Below, in pieces: positions 7,494 to 15,820 of a DNA stretch of 33,172 nt. This stretch comes from Salinivirgaceae bacterium. GTDB taxonomy: Bacteria; Bacteroidota; Bacteroidia; Bacteroidales; Salinivirgaceae. The translations under genes and the position numbers were made by a program. The stretch covers positions 1-33,172 of the forward strand of contig JAQICA010000222.1 of the NCBI GenBank assembly GCA_027858775.1, given 5' to 3'. Positions within the stretch are counted from its first letter, which is position 1. The number at the start of each line of letters is the position of its first letter. The notes beneath the pieces were generated by a model, which was given only the letters and a program-made list of their open reading frames with translations, was not told the origin of the DNA and searched no databases.

Positions 7494-9338
7494 TTACTGT
7501 TTGATAATTTTGTATGTAGAATAATTTCCACTGGCGCCGATACGCACAATGTATAAACCTGTTGGTAGATCAGACAGATTAATCTGATCGGTATTTTCCA
7601 TGCGCATTTCTAATTGACCAACCTGATTAAACACGTCGATGGTGAAATGCTGTTCGCTGGAAACAATATGTAGCACCTGTCCCTGTGGAACAGGGTTCGG
7701 GTAAAGTCTAAATTCGGATTCGTTTGGTGTTTCAGTCTCCGGTACGATGAAAGAATCTTTAAAAGCAAACATTTCGCCCAGTACCGGACGAATCATCAGT
7801 GAACCATTATACTCAGACAAACGCCATTGACCGTTTGAATTGTAATAGTTTTTCTGGTATGCAACATAATTCTTGTCAAACCCCATGTTTAATCGCTGAT
7901 TAGTAATTTTTTGCCACCCAATATAAAATGTTTTGTCAATGGCTACTGCGTCATCGAGCTCTATTGTCACAAAATCGTTGATAGAATCGGCATAAGATGG
8001 CAGGTTTCGTGTTTGCGTATACAAAACTTCGCCAGGTCCGGAACCACCTGCATCCCAAACCATTATGTTAAAATATCGATTTTCGCCTCCCTGGCTTTTA
8101 TTGAAATAAATTCGAATTGCCTTTAAACTATCGGCGCGGTATACTTCAAATTTTACCGCCACCATTCCATACTTATTGCTTACACCGTACATGCCTTCGG
8201 CCGAACCATCGTCGTAGGCATAGTAGTTATAAAAGTCGATTATACGTTTAGTTTGATTATTAGGAGCATAGTCGTTTTCACTGATGTAAAATCGGTTTTG
8301 CACTTCAAATCGTGCAGAATCGCTGTCATCAATAGTAAACAGACTATTATTAATTGGTTTACGCAGCTCGAAAGTAGTGTTCGCCTCATAATTATTAGCA
8401 ATATTACCAATATCATTAACCTCTTGGGTATAAAGATTTTCCCACCTCAAGTAGGGTGTGATATTCATTACATTTTCGGAGTAATTTCGAAAGGAATATA
8501 CTATTTGATCGACAATTTGTGCATAATAGTTTTTAAAGTGCGACCAGGGAACTGAACTGAAAGTATTTATTAATTTATTGACGTTTTTAATGTATGCCAC
8601 CTCATCGATTAATGAGTCGTTAACAGATCGGTTTTTATCCATCATTACATAGTCGATATGCCAATGATCACAATTCATGCCGGCATACTCCATTGAAAAG
8701 TAATTAATAAACCGAAACTGCATACTATCGTGAAAGAACTTTTCTTCGAGAACGGGAATAATCACTGATTCGAATCGATCCATTTGTTCTCCGGGCTTTT
8801 CCCACACATTTCTCCACAATGTATCGGTATCCTCAGCAGATCGGAACTGCAAAATAATTTTATCTTGTTCTTCGGGTGTATTTCCCAAACCACCACCTTG
8901 TACAAAAAATGATAGATAAACGCTATCGGCAGGAACAAACTCTGCCAAATCAATTAGTTGGGAGGTAAGTGTGTCGCCCGGCATTAGGGAAGCCGTATCG
9001 GGAAAAGGATGCAGATCGCCGTACTGATTTATTGCATCGAGCGTTGCCACACCAATGGTCGGTTGGTCAATGCAATAATCGTCGTTTACGTAGGCGTGCT
9101 TATCAACCCACTTAGCCGGATTGGGGAAAATGGCTAATTCTGCAAAATCGTCGATAAATGGAAGGGTTGTGATATGCGGACTTACCTTTGATTTTAGGTA
9201 AGGCGTATTGTGCAGTTTCTCCTTAATTACTGGATTGGTTGTATTATCCATCAAATATTCCTGCGCAATAGAGGCGTTACATAATGCCAGCAGCAGGAAT
9301 AGAGCTATGGAATATTTTATTAGTGAACTATTGAACAT
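7494..9338 (-). CDS. T9SS type A sorting-domain protein (secreted cargo)
   Basis: A 614-residue exported protein. A signal peptide covers residues 1-25 (hydrophobic IALFLLLALCNASIA). The body (60-530) is rich in beta strands and aromatic/Asp residues, with a stretch (380-520) resembling a jelly-roll domain (ending GSLMIRPVLGE). Residues 545-614 form a T9SS C-terminal signal: FRLYPNPVPQG, VFNQVGQLE, LSDLPTGLYIVRI and a basic end (IIKQ). This signal directs passage through the outer membrane and attachment or release. It overlaps the PASTA gene by 11 bases and ends 9 bases before rluD, so it is embedded in the PASTA-rluD-ddl operon. Substrate or ligand cannot be read from sequence. Confidence 0.88.
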   Translation of the reverse strand: MFNSSLIKYSIALFLLLALCNASIAQEYLMDNTTNPVIKEKLHNTPYLKSKVSPHITTLPFIDDFAELAIFPNPAKWVDKHAYVNDDYCIDQPTIGVATLDAINQYGDLHPFPDTASLMPGDTLTSQLIDLAEFVPADSVYLSFFVQGGGLGNTPEEQDKIILQFRSAEDTDTLWRNVWEKPGEQMDRFESVIIPVLEEKFFHDSMQFRFINYFSMEYAGMNCDHWHIDYVMMDKNRSVNDSLIDEVAYIKNVNKLINTFSSVPWSHFKNYYAQIVDQIVYSFRNYSENVMNITPYLRWENLYTQEVNDIGNIANNYEANTTFELRKPINNSLFTIDDSDSARFEVQNRFYISENDYAPNNQTKRIIDFYNYYAYDDGSAEGMYGVSNKYGMVAVKFEVYRADSLKAIRIYFNKSQGGENRYFNIMVWDAGGSGPGEVLYTQTRNLPSYADSINDFVTIELDDAVAIDKTFYIGWQKITNQRLNMGFDKNYVAYQKNYYNSNGQWRLSEYNGSLMIRPVLGEMFAFKDSFIVPETETPNESEFRLYPNPVPQGQVLHIVSSEQHFTIDVFNQVGQLEMRMENTDQINLSDLPTGLYIVRIGASGNYSTYKIIKQ

Positions 9339-10128
9339 TTATGGTATCAATTTTAAACTTATTTTCTTTAACAGTAAGCCATATATCAACGTAAGAACCT
9401 ACTTTTAAATTACGTCCTTCGTCGGGTTTTTGTTTAAAAACTTTGGCATTAATTGAATCGCTGTAGGTGAGCACAGATTCGTCGTACATAACACCACCAA
9501 CATTAAAGTATCTATCGTTAATAATCTGAAAAGCAGCCTTTGCGGTGAGTCCTGTAATGTCTGGTACGTGTTCATACTGGCTTCCGTAGCCTTTACCCAG
9601 AACCAAGTCGACTTCGCTGCCTTTGGTTATCATAGCCCCTGGTTCTATAATGCGTTCATCTCTTCGTTGCTCAATAACGTAGTTTTTCATCGGATCGGGT
9701 CTGTAAATAAGTTTCCCAACTTTGAGTCCGGCACTTTCAAGCGACACTTTTGCCTGCCTGTACGAAACACCAACAGTGTTGGGTACAGGTACTTTAGCTT
9801 GGTTGAACGCATTTATGGTTAAAAAAATTGTGCGATTTTCCTTCACTTTAAAGTCGGGGCGAGGATTTTGATCCACAACGGTTCCTTTGGTTCTTCCTTC
9901 GATATATACCGAATCGGCAATTACAACACGTAACTCCTTATCGTTAGCCAACTCGTCTGATTCTTCGACGTTAAGTCCGGTGAAATCGGGTACCAGAAGA
10001 GCCTGTCCGTGTTTTGTATATAGTTTAAGTGAGAATGAAACCAACCATACTAAAACTATGAAAGCGACTACAGCAAAGAGTAAGTTTTTTAGGAATATCT
10101 TCGATTTTAAGAACTGCAAAAAGGTCAT
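9328..10128 (-). CDS. Membrane-anchored PASTA-domain protein
   Basis: 266 residues: a short cytoplasmic end, one membrane helix (about 14-34, LLFAVVAFIVLVWLVSFSL), then three PASTA repeats outside the inner membrane: about 44-109 (LLVPDFTGLNVEES), 112-178 (VPVPNTVGVSYRQAK) and 187-258 (EHVPDITGLTAKAAF). PASTA repeats in other bacteria sense or bind peptidoglycan fragments, usually on Ser/Thr kinases or penicillin-binding proteins; here there is no kinase or transpeptidase domain. Linkage to ddl supports a cell-wall role. It is the first gene of the minus-strand operon, with a TATCTTTG -7 element 24 bases before its ATG. Confidence 0.9.
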   Translation of the reverse strand: MTFLQFLKSKIFLKNLLFAVVAFIVLVWLVSFSLKLYTKHGQALLVPDFTGLNVEESDELANDKELRVVIADSVYIEGRTKGTVVDQNPRPDFKVKENRTIFLTINAFNQAKVPVPNTVGVSYRQAKVSLESAGLKVGKLIYRPDPMKNYVIEQRRDERIIEPGAMITKGSEVDLVLGKGYGSQYEHVPDITGLTAKAAFQIINDRYFNVGGVMYDESVLTYSDSINAKVFKQKPDEGRNLKVGSYVDIWLTVKENKFKIDTINVQ

Positions 10129-10151
10129 GGTACAAAGTTTTAATTTCCCGA

Positions 10152-10159
10152 CAAAGATA
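10152..10159 (-). promoter_or_regulatory. Candidate -7 element for the PASTA-T9SS-rluD-ddl operon
   Basis: Minus-strand TATCTTTG matches the Bacteroidota TAnnTTTG -7 consensus exactly. No good TTTG -33 box is seen at the usual 19-21 base spacing, so the promoter is probable rather than sure. The predicted transcript would have a leader of about 15-20 bases. Confidence 0.45.
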
Positions 10160-10204
10160 AAATGTTTCAGGTTAGTTCAGATACTCAATGCCCCTTTTTT
10201 AGTG

Positions 10205-11287
10205 CTATTTCGGTATGGGATTATATAAGCTATCTCTCTCTGAGGGTTCCCGTTGGTTTTCCCTGATAAATTTCTCCAACCCGGGAGCAGAAAGCGACGG
10301 CTTTTTATCTGCTCCTGCCATGCTATATATTTTCGTCGAATCGGCAATAGTTCCATCAATATCGTCGGCTCCAAAATGAAGTAGCAGCAGCGTTTGATCA
10401 ATGCCCAACATAGGCCAATAAGCCTTCAGGTGCCGAATATTGTCTAGAAATATGCGTGCTATGGCAAATGTTTTCAGATCTTCGAGCAGGTTTGCCTCAC
10501 CTAAGTGGCTGAGCTTATTGTTTTTTGCTTTAAATTTTAGTGGAATAAATGCATTAAAGCCGTTTGTTTCATCTTGCAGCTGTCGCAATAAATCCATATG
10601 CAGGAGCCGGTGTTCCATGGAATCGTAATGACCGTATAGCATGGTAGCATTGGTGGGCAATCCTTTTTGATGAGCTATTCGATGAACATCTAACCACTTT
10701 TGACCGGAAATTTTATCGGGGCAAATTTTCTTTCTGATTGTTTTGTCAAATATTTCGGCACCACCTCCGGGTAAAGACATTAAGCCTTTGCTCTGAAGTA
10801 ACTCAATTCCAGCCTCTACTTCAACACCTTCAATTTTGCACATTTGCACGAGCTCTTCAGCTGTAAATGCTTTAATATGAATGTGTGGGAATGCATTGTG
10901 TAATACATGAATGAGCTCGGCATAGAAAGAGAGTCCGCGGTTTGGGTGAACACCGCCCACAATATGAAATTCGGTGAGTTTCGGATCCTGCAAAACCGCA
11001 TGGTGGGCTTTTTCCAGCATGTCGTCTATAGCAAATGCCCAGCTCCCCTCCTGCCCTTCTATTCTTCGGTAAGAGCAAAAAAGGCAATGATTTATACAAA
11101 TATTAGTGGGCTCAATGTGAATATTCCGGTTATAATAAACCGTATTCCCATTGATACGCTCATTAGTCTCAAAAGCAAGTTGCCCTAATTGGTAAATTGG
11201 TTGCTCGGTGAGCCATAAAGCTTCTTCAATAGAAATTCGTTCGTTACGATGAATTTTATTTCGTATGTTTTCTATAGTGACATGCAT
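10205..11287 (-). CDS. mqnE: Aminofutalosine synthase (radical SAM), menaquinone futalosine pathway
   Basis: Radical SAM enzyme joining 3-(1-carboxyvinyloxy)benzoate to the adenosyl radical to give aminofutalosine. The 360-residue length is right. The 4Fe-4S cluster motif is CINHCLFC (Cys64, Cys68, Cys71; CX3CX2C), preceded by NIHIEPTN, the MqnE version; MqnC differs here. Other family stretches: ELIHVLHNAFPHIHIKAFTA, SLPGGGAEIFDKTIRKKICP, TNATMLYGHYDS, QDETNGFNAFIPLKF and FGADDIDGT. The organism thus makes menaquinone through futalosine. The start ATG (11287) lies six bases after the T run of the rpmH terminator, inside a 12-bp palindrome, so expression may rely on read-through. No other mqn gene is in the window. 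Confidence 0.93.
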   Translation of the reverse strand: MHVTIENIRNKIHRNERISIEEALWLTEQPIYQLGQLAFETNERINGNTVYYNRNIHIEPTNICINHCLFCSYRRIEGQEGSWAFAIDDMLEKAHHAVLQDPKLTEFHIVGGVHPNRGLSFYAELIHVLHNAFPHIHIKAFTAEELVQMCKIEGVEVEAGIELLQSKGLMSLPGGGAEIFDKTIRKKICPDKISGQKWLDVHRIAHQKGLPTNATMLYGHYDSMEHRLLHMDLLRQLQDETNGFNAFIPLKFKAKNNKLSHLGEANLLEDLKTFAIARIFLDNIRHLKAYWPMLGIDQTLLLLHFGADDIDGTIADSTKIYSMAGADKKPSLSAPGLEKFIRENQREPSERDSLYNPIPK

Positions 11288-11292
11288 ATATG

Positions 11293-11328
11293 CAAAAAAG
11301 AGTAAAGACAGGTATTGCCTTTACTCTC
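11293..11328 (-). terminator. rpmH terminator / possible attenuator before mqnE
   Basis: On the minus strand a perfect 9-bp stem (agagtaaag with ctttactct, loop of 11 bases) is followed by a run of T. It is 23 bases after the rpmH stop. Because mqnE begins directly downstream, the hairpin may act as a partial terminator that sets how much read-through reaches mqnE. Confidence 0.75.
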
Positions 11329-11350
11329 CATATTAAGTCGATTTTTTTTA

Positions 11351-11509
11351 TTATCCTTTTACTGCCATTGTATCTGAAACAGTAAGTCTCTTACGGCCAC
11401 GTGCTCTGCGACGAGCAAGTATTTTTCTTCCGGCCTTTGTCAACATGCGCTCACGAAATCCATGTTTGTTTTTTCTTTTCCTGTTTGAAGGTTGAAATGT
11501 ACGCTTCAT
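11351..11509 (-). CDS. rpmH: 50S ribosomal protein L34
   Basis: 52 residues starting [20 protein letters not shown] and continuing with the L34 signature ([20 protein letters not shown]), then an acidic-capped tail ([11 protein letters not shown]). L34 is a small basic protein of the large ribosomal subunit. Length and sequence are fully typical of Bacteroidota L34. It has its own consensus promoter about 50 bases upstream and a terminator directly downstream. The classical neighbour rnpA is absent; mqnE follows instead. Confidence 0.97.
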   Translation of the reverse strand: MKRTFQPSNRKRKNKHGFRERMLTKAGRKILARRRARGRKRLTVSDTMAVKG

Positions 11510-11558
11510 CGTTCGTTCCTTTTATCGTGTTTATAAAATATTTCGTAATTCAAGGCTG

Positions 11559-11589
11559 CAAATATATACTATTTGTTTTGAAGAACAAA
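11559..11589 (-). promoter_or_regulatory. rpmH promoter (Bacteroidota -33/-7 type)
   Basis: Read on the minus strand: TTTG (11589-11586), 19-base spacer, TATATTTG (11566-11559). Both boxes match the primary sigma consensus TTTG / TAnnTTTG exactly with ideal spacing. Transcription should start near 11552, giving a leader of about 40 bases. Confidence 0.75.
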
Positions 11590-11919
11590 CTATTTAGTCA
11601 GTTAAATCTTCTTTAGTAAATAAAAAATGACGTGAAGCTCAAAAAAGAAAAAATGAATGACATTACACTGATAAAATACAAAGTAAGCAACGTTTTTTCG
11701 CTTTGAATAGAGCCAGAAATGGAAAATAATTTGTATTTTGGCTAAAATCAACGAGCTAAATAAACCAACTAAACCAAACATAAAAATATGATCTAAACCA
11801 TGACAACAAACTTAATGTTCCCCTGTTCGGCTGGTTTCAAATCAAGAATACTTTGACGAACAAAATATTGAGCTTTTCATCTTTATCTGCGTTAGATAAT
11901 GATTAAAGGAGGTTAATAT
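11590..11919 (+). other. Intergenic region between rpmH promoter and TPR histidine kinase
   Basis: About 330 bases between divergent rpmH and kinase genes. I see no RNA gene or long ORF; an ATG at 11653 opens only 17 codons. An imperfect inverted repeat (agccagaaat near 11709 and attttggct near 11735) is present. At 11905-11912 lies an unusually perfect Shine-Dalgarno sequence (aaaggagg), described with the small ORF downstream. A promoter for the kinase is expected here, but no exact TAnnTTTG match was found. Confidence 0.4.
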
Positions 11920-11973
11920 ATGCATGTTTTCGCCTAGCTAAGAACAAAAACATCTTCAATTTATGACCATTTC

Positions 11974-12123
11974 ATGCATGAGTTTGACGCTGGGAATAAT
12001 AGCATAGGTGCATTTCATAATTGGGAGAACCTTAAATCTGGTAATTCATGGTTAGCAATTTCAACCTCGGTACTGCAACAATTGGCAGGGCTGACTATTA
12101 AAACCAAAAGTAAAATCGGATGA
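11974..12123 (+). CDS. Possible 49-residue small ORF overlapping the kinase start
   Basis: From the ATG at 11974 a frame reads [20 protein letters not shown] and ends at TGA 12121-12123, overlapping the kinase ATG (12120) as ATGA, a typical translational-coupling arrangement. The same frame is open upstream to TAG at 11935-11937, before which a perfect Shine-Dalgarno (11905-11912) is spaced seven bases from ATG 11920 (codons MHVFA then TAG). So it may be a small gene, the remains of a 67-codon gene with an amber mutation, or chance. I do not recognise the protein and see no signal peptide or membrane helix. Confidence 0.25.
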   Translation: MHEFDAGNNSIGAFHNWENLKSGNSWLAISTSVLQQLAGLTIKTKSKIG

Positions 12124-14297
12124 AGACAAGCATAATTATTCACTCTGCCATTTTGATCATCGTACAAACGATTGCATGTTCTGTAAGTGCGCAAACGGCA
12201 AAAGCCGACAGTTTGCTTAGAGTTTTGCACAAATCGAAAGACGTACACACACAAACAGAACTACATAACGATCTCGCATTGCTGCTTAGTCGTACGAAAA
12301 CCGATTCGGCGATGGTTCACGCAGAAAAGGCGTTGGCTTTAGCTACATCATCAAATAACTACAAACAAATTGCTACCAGCTATAAAAACATAGGGAATAT
12401 TCTTTACTTAAGATACAACCTTTCTGATGCACATGAACTATACTCTAAAGCATTGGCCACGTACCGTATAATTGGCGATACAATTGGGATGGCCAATATT
12501 TACAATAACATTGGAGCTATTTATAAAGCTGAGGGATTGTATCTTGAATCTATTCAGCATTATCAAAAATCTATAACATTGCGTTTAAAAACGCCCGACT
12601 CAACACGAGTGAGTAAAACGCACCTCAATATTGGAAACCTACATGCTCAATTAGGCAATGATTCGTTGGCACTTAGCTACTACCGACAAGCACTAAAAAT
12701 GAACAAACGAAACAATGATGAAATTAATATGGCTAAGACTTATACACATTTGGGAATCTATTATTTCGAGCAGAAGTTATACGCCAAATCGTTACCATAC
12801 TTGGAAAAAGCACAAATTCTATTTCGAGAACATGACGATAAACAGGGACTGGGGCATAGCTACTCGAGCTTGGGCGGGTTACACCATGAGTTAAAAGAAT
12901 ACGATAAAGCAATTGCGTTTTTCAACAAATCGTTAAATTACTACTATGCACTAAAACACAACTTAGGCATTTCTATGACACACAACGCCTTGGCCAAATC
13001 ATATAATGCGAAGGGACGGTTCAGAAATGCAATAACCGAAGCCTCCATTGGCCTCAAGATAGGCAAAGAATCGGAAACACTTTTTGTGCAAAAAACCAGT
13101 TTAGAACAGTTATATATAGCGCATGAAGGGCTTAAGCAATTTTCGCAGGCACTAAAATTTCATAAGCAATTGCTAAGTATTAAAGATTCGATACTCAATA
13201 TTGAAAAAATTAAAGAGGTCGAGCTGATTGAAAAAAAATATCAAAGCAAAAATCAAAAACTGCAAATCAAAAACCTTGAGAAAGAAAATGAGTTGAAAAA
13301 AGCAAGAGTAAGCCAATTAAAAAACAGACAAATAATAATTTCCCTGGCCTTTCTGGTTGCCATTTTCACAATTGCGGTTTTATTATTAGCGAGAAGAAAA
13401 TTGCACAAAAAAAACAGAACTATTGAAGAGCAAAATCAGGAAATTTTAATGCAAAAGGAGGAATTGGAAGCACACCATAACCATTTGGAGGAATTAGTAA
13501 AAAAGCGAACGCATGCGTTACAAAAAGCCAAAGAACAAGCCGAAGAAAGTGATCGTTTAAAGTCTGCATTTTTGGCCAATATGTCGCACGAAATTAGAAC
13601 CCCAATGAATGCCATTGTAGGGTTTACAGAGCTGCTCAATTATTCAGATCCTACGGAAGAAGAACGAATAGAATATCGTGCGCTAATTAACCAAAACAGT
13701 GAATTGCTCCTTCATCTGATCGATGATATTATTGATATTGCCAAAATTGAAGCTGGCGAAATTCAAATAAAGATCGTCCCAACAAATGTTAATAAACTAA
13801 TAGAAGATATTATTCCGGTTTTCGAAAATCGAAAAATAGAGATTAACAAAGAAAACCTTACTATTAAAACATCTCAGGAATTTGCTTCCAATAGAATTGA
13901 ATTGCACACAGACCCCATACGGCTGCGTCAGATTATATCGAACCTAATCGATAATGCCTTAAAATTTACTATTGAGGGATATATTGAAATTGGGATTGAT
14001 AATGAAAAAGAGCAGAATGATTCATTCATCACAATATTTGTAAAAGACACTGGTGTAGGAATGACAAAAGATCAACAAAAAATAATTTTCAAACGCTTTG
14101 GAAAGGTCGAGGACAGCAATCAAAAGCTGTACCGCGGAGCAGGGCTTGGACTGGCTATTTGTAAAAACCTGACGGGTCTTTTAGGTGGCAATATATGGGC
14201 AGAGTCGACTCATATGGAAGGAACAACCTTTTATTTGAGGCTTCCAATCATCTACAACAAAAACAATACGCAGTTGCAACCCGCAATAAAACAATAA
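12120..14297 (+). CDS. TPR-repeat sensor histidine kinase
   Basis: 725 residues. A signal peptide (1-24, ending SVSAQ) puts the N-terminal part in the periplasm: about seven TPR repeats (45-355, e.g. [20 protein letters not shown]), then a coiled coil (360-400). One membrane helix follows (about 404-424), a second coiled coil (430-478), HisKA with phospho-acceptor His490 in [19 protein letters not shown], and a HATPase domain with N box (604-616, Asn612), DTGVG (643-647) and GAGLGL (673-678). All catalytic motifs look intact. It has no receiver domain, and no partner regulator is adjacent; the receiver at 23502 is the nearest candidate but far away. The DUF2784 gene starts 7 bases after its stop. 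The periplasmic TPRs probably bind a protein or peptide ligand. Confidence 0.93.
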   Translation: MKTSIIIHSAILIIVQTIACSVSAQTAKADSLLRVLHKSKDVHTQTELHNDLALLLSRTKTDSAMVHAEKALALATSSNNYKQIATSYKNIGNILYLRYNLSDAHELYSKALATYRIIGDTIGMANIYNNIGAIYKAEGLYLESIQHYQKSITLRLKTPDSTRVSKTHLNIGNLHAQLGNDSLALSYYRQALKMNKRNNDEINMAKTYTHLGIYYFEQKLYAKSLPYLEKAQILFREHDDKQGLGHSYSSLGGLHHELKEYDKAIAFFNKSLNYYYALKHNLGISMTHNALAKSYNAKGRFRNAITEASIGLKIGKESETLFVQKTSLEQLYIAHEGLKQFSQALKFHKQLLSIKDSILNIEKIKEVELIEKKYQSKNQKLQIKNLEKENELKKARVSQLKNRQIIISLAFLVAIFTIAVLLLARRKLHKKNRTIEEQNQEILMQKEELEAHHNHLEELVKKRTHALQKAKEQAEESDRLKSAFLANMSHEIRTPMNAIVGFTELLNYSDPTEEERIEYRALINQNSELLLHLIDDIIDIAKIEAGEIQIKIVPTNVNKLIEDIIPVFENRKIEINKENLTIKTSQEFASNRIELHTDPIRLRQIISNLIDNALKFTIEGYIEIGIDNEKEQNDSFITIFVKDTGVGMTKDQQKIIFKRFGKVEDSNQKLYRGAGLGLAICKNLTGLLGGNIWAESTHMEGTTFYLRLPIIYNKNNTQLQPAIKQ

Positions 14298-14304
14298 AAT
14301 TAGT

Positions 14305-14700
14305 ATGCAGCAGGTTTTTTGGCAAATTTTGGACTATTTCTTCATTGTTTTCCATACAGCCTTAATTTTTTTTAATCTATTCGGTTGGCTCTCGAAACGT
14401 ACACGCATGGCCAATTTTATATCACTCTTGCTTACAGGGGCTTCGTGGGGTTTACTTGGGCTTTTTTATGGACTGGGATATTGCCCGCTTACTGATTGGC
14501 ATTATCAAATTCTCCATCAACTTAACATGCACAACATGCCTGATTCCTACATACTGTACTTACTCCAAAGAATGGCGGGCATTTCAGTTAACAAGACACT
14601 CATTGACCTGTTTACACTGATGTTTTTTCTGATTGCGCTTTGCTGTTCTGTATTTTTCAATTTTTTTAAGCCAAAAACCGAACAAGTAAAACTACGTTAA
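14305..14700 (+). CDS. DUF2784 inner-membrane protein
   Basis: 131 residues with about three membrane helices (10-28, 40-58, 100-120). The conserved centre GLGYCPLTDWHYQIL (72-86) is the DUF2784 signature, with its Cys-Pro-Leu-Thr-Asp-Trp run. The family is widespread and small; its role is unknown. It follows the TPR kinase by 7 bases and is surely in the same transcript, so it could be part of the sensing complex, though DUF2784 genes occur in many contexts. Confidence 0.8.
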   Translation: MQQVFWQILDYFFIVFHTALIFFNLFGWLSKRTRMANFISLLLTGASWGLLGLFYGLGYCPLTDWHYQILHQLNMHNMPDSYILYLLQRMAGISVNKTLIDLFTLMFFLIALCCSVFFNFFKPKTEQVKLR

Positions 14701-14755
14701 AAATATAATTATAATCCCGATACCTTTGATAAATCATCTTATAACAATAATAACC

Positions 14756-15472
14756 ATGAAACAACAGTTCGTTTTTATACTATTCTTCCTCTGTACAGTT
14801 CTCCCATTAAAAGCGTTGGAACCCGCCGACACAACCTTGTTTGAACCTAATGCGGGTATCGATTTTACAAATCGGTACATTTGGCGGGGCATGGCTTTAA
14901 ATAGTTCGCCCAACCTGCAACCGTATGCCGACATTTCGTACAAAAATTTTACATTGGGAACCTGGGGATCTTATGCTACAGATGGCCAATTTGCAGAGGT
15001 CGACCTCTTTTTAGCTTACAGCATCAATAATTTTAATCTGACATTAACCGACTATTATACTGAGAATGAGAACGACTATGGAGAATACGACCTGTTCAAT
15101 TACAAAAACAAAGTTACCAATCACGCATTAGAATTCATGGTCGATTACCAATTACCGGGAAGGTTTCCAATTGTGCTTACGGCTGCAACCATTTTTTACG
15201 GTTTGGATAAAAACATTGAAGGTGAAAACCTTTACTCAACATGGGTACAAGTGGCCTATCCTTTTTCGATAAAAAACTACGATCTAAAAGTATTTTTGGG
15301 AGGCACTCCCCACGAAAGCATATATTGCAACGAAGCAAACATCACAGAACTTGGCATTCAATTCTCGAAAGAAATTACTATAACAGACCGCTTCTCCCTT
15401 CCTGTGGCAGTTGCGTTGATTACCAATCCGACGGAAGAAGATGTTTTTGTAAGGTTTAATATCGGATTATGA
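14756..15472 (+). CDS. TorF-like outer-membrane beta-barrel protein (Gcw_chp type)
   Basis: From the ATG at 14756 the protein is 238 residues; a TTG 30 bases upstream also opens the frame, but the ATG puts a normal signal peptide (MKQQFVFILFFLCTVLPLKA) at the start. The mature part opens with NAGIDFTNRYIWRGMALNSS, the hallmark of the TIGR02001/TorF putative porin group, then alternating beta strands (about eight to ten) and ends VRFNIGL, like the last strand of a barrel. It should sit in the outer membrane as a small pore or structural protein. It lies 55 bases after DUF2784 and could be in the kinase operon. Substrate unknown. Confidence 0.78.
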   Translation: MKQQFVFILFFLCTVLPLKALEPADTTLFEPNAGIDFTNRYIWRGMALNSSPNLQPYADISYKNFTLGTWGSYATDGQFAEVDLFLAYSINNFNLTLTDYYTENENDYGEYDLFNYKNKVTNHALEFMVDYQLPGRFPIVLTAATIFYGLDKNIEGENLYSTWVQVAYPFSIKNYDLKVFLGGTPHESIYCNEANITELGIQFSKEITITDRFSLPVAVALITNPTEEDVFVRFNIGL

Positions 15473-15477
15473 TAAAG

Positions 15478-15520
15478 AAATTCTCCAAGGTTTAAGATTC
15501 TGCCAACCCTGGAGAATTTC
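15478..15520. terminator. Intergenic hairpin between convergent genes
   Basis: Arms aaattctccaagg and ccctggagaattt pair over about 12 bp with one mismatch/bulge and a loop of about 17 bases. There is no T run on the plus strand and only a weak one (ttcttt) on the minus strand. It probably ends or stabilises the porin transcript. Confidence 0.5.
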
Positions 15521-15561
15521 TCAAAATACTGAGTGTATTAGGAAAAACCATTAACGATTGG

Positions 15562-15816
15562 CTATGTTACTGACATATTAATCTGTTTAGATTCTACATT
15601 ACAATGGACATCGGCAAAGATGGTTTTGCACCAAGCCCGGCTCCTATCCCCGGATCTCCATGTTGTATCCACTTTTACGGGAATACGAACGCCATCAAAT
15701 GCTTTAATGTCGATAATGCTATCCAGTCGGATTTCTGAGCATTGCCATCGGTACAAACTTACCTCAAAACGTGTAGAGCCACATAGGCTCTTGCGTGCCA
15801 GTTTCATGGTTAACAT
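15562..15816 (-). CDS. Small orphan ORF, possible remnant of a DUF6544-like protein
   Basis: 84 residues (MLTMKLARKSLCGSTRFEVS at the start). The end, with IKAFDGVRIPVKVDTTW, a short polar stretch and then AWCKTIFADV, resembles the C-terminal beta strands of DUF6544-type proteins, in which a (F/Y)DGIRIP motif is followed by a Trp and a charged loop. The match is from memory and weak. Its start is five bases after the stop of the metallopeptidase gene and in another frame, so it could be a coupled gene, the tail of a lost gene, or a chance ORF. There is no signal peptide or membrane helix. It fills most of an otherwise gene-free 348-base gap. Confidence 0.3.
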   Translation of the reverse strand: MLTMKLARKSLCGSTRFEVSLYRWQCSEIRLDSIIDIKAFDGVRIPVKVDTTWRSGDRSRAWCKTIFADVHCNVESKQINMSVT

Positions 15817-15820
15817 AACG

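Noticed and set aside
58-11937. Two in-frame TAG codons (58-60 and 11935-11937) as a sign of amber recoding
   Set aside because: TAG is used as a normal stop by clear genes here (phosphatase at 333, mqnE), so the standard code applies; each case is better explained as mutation or chance.
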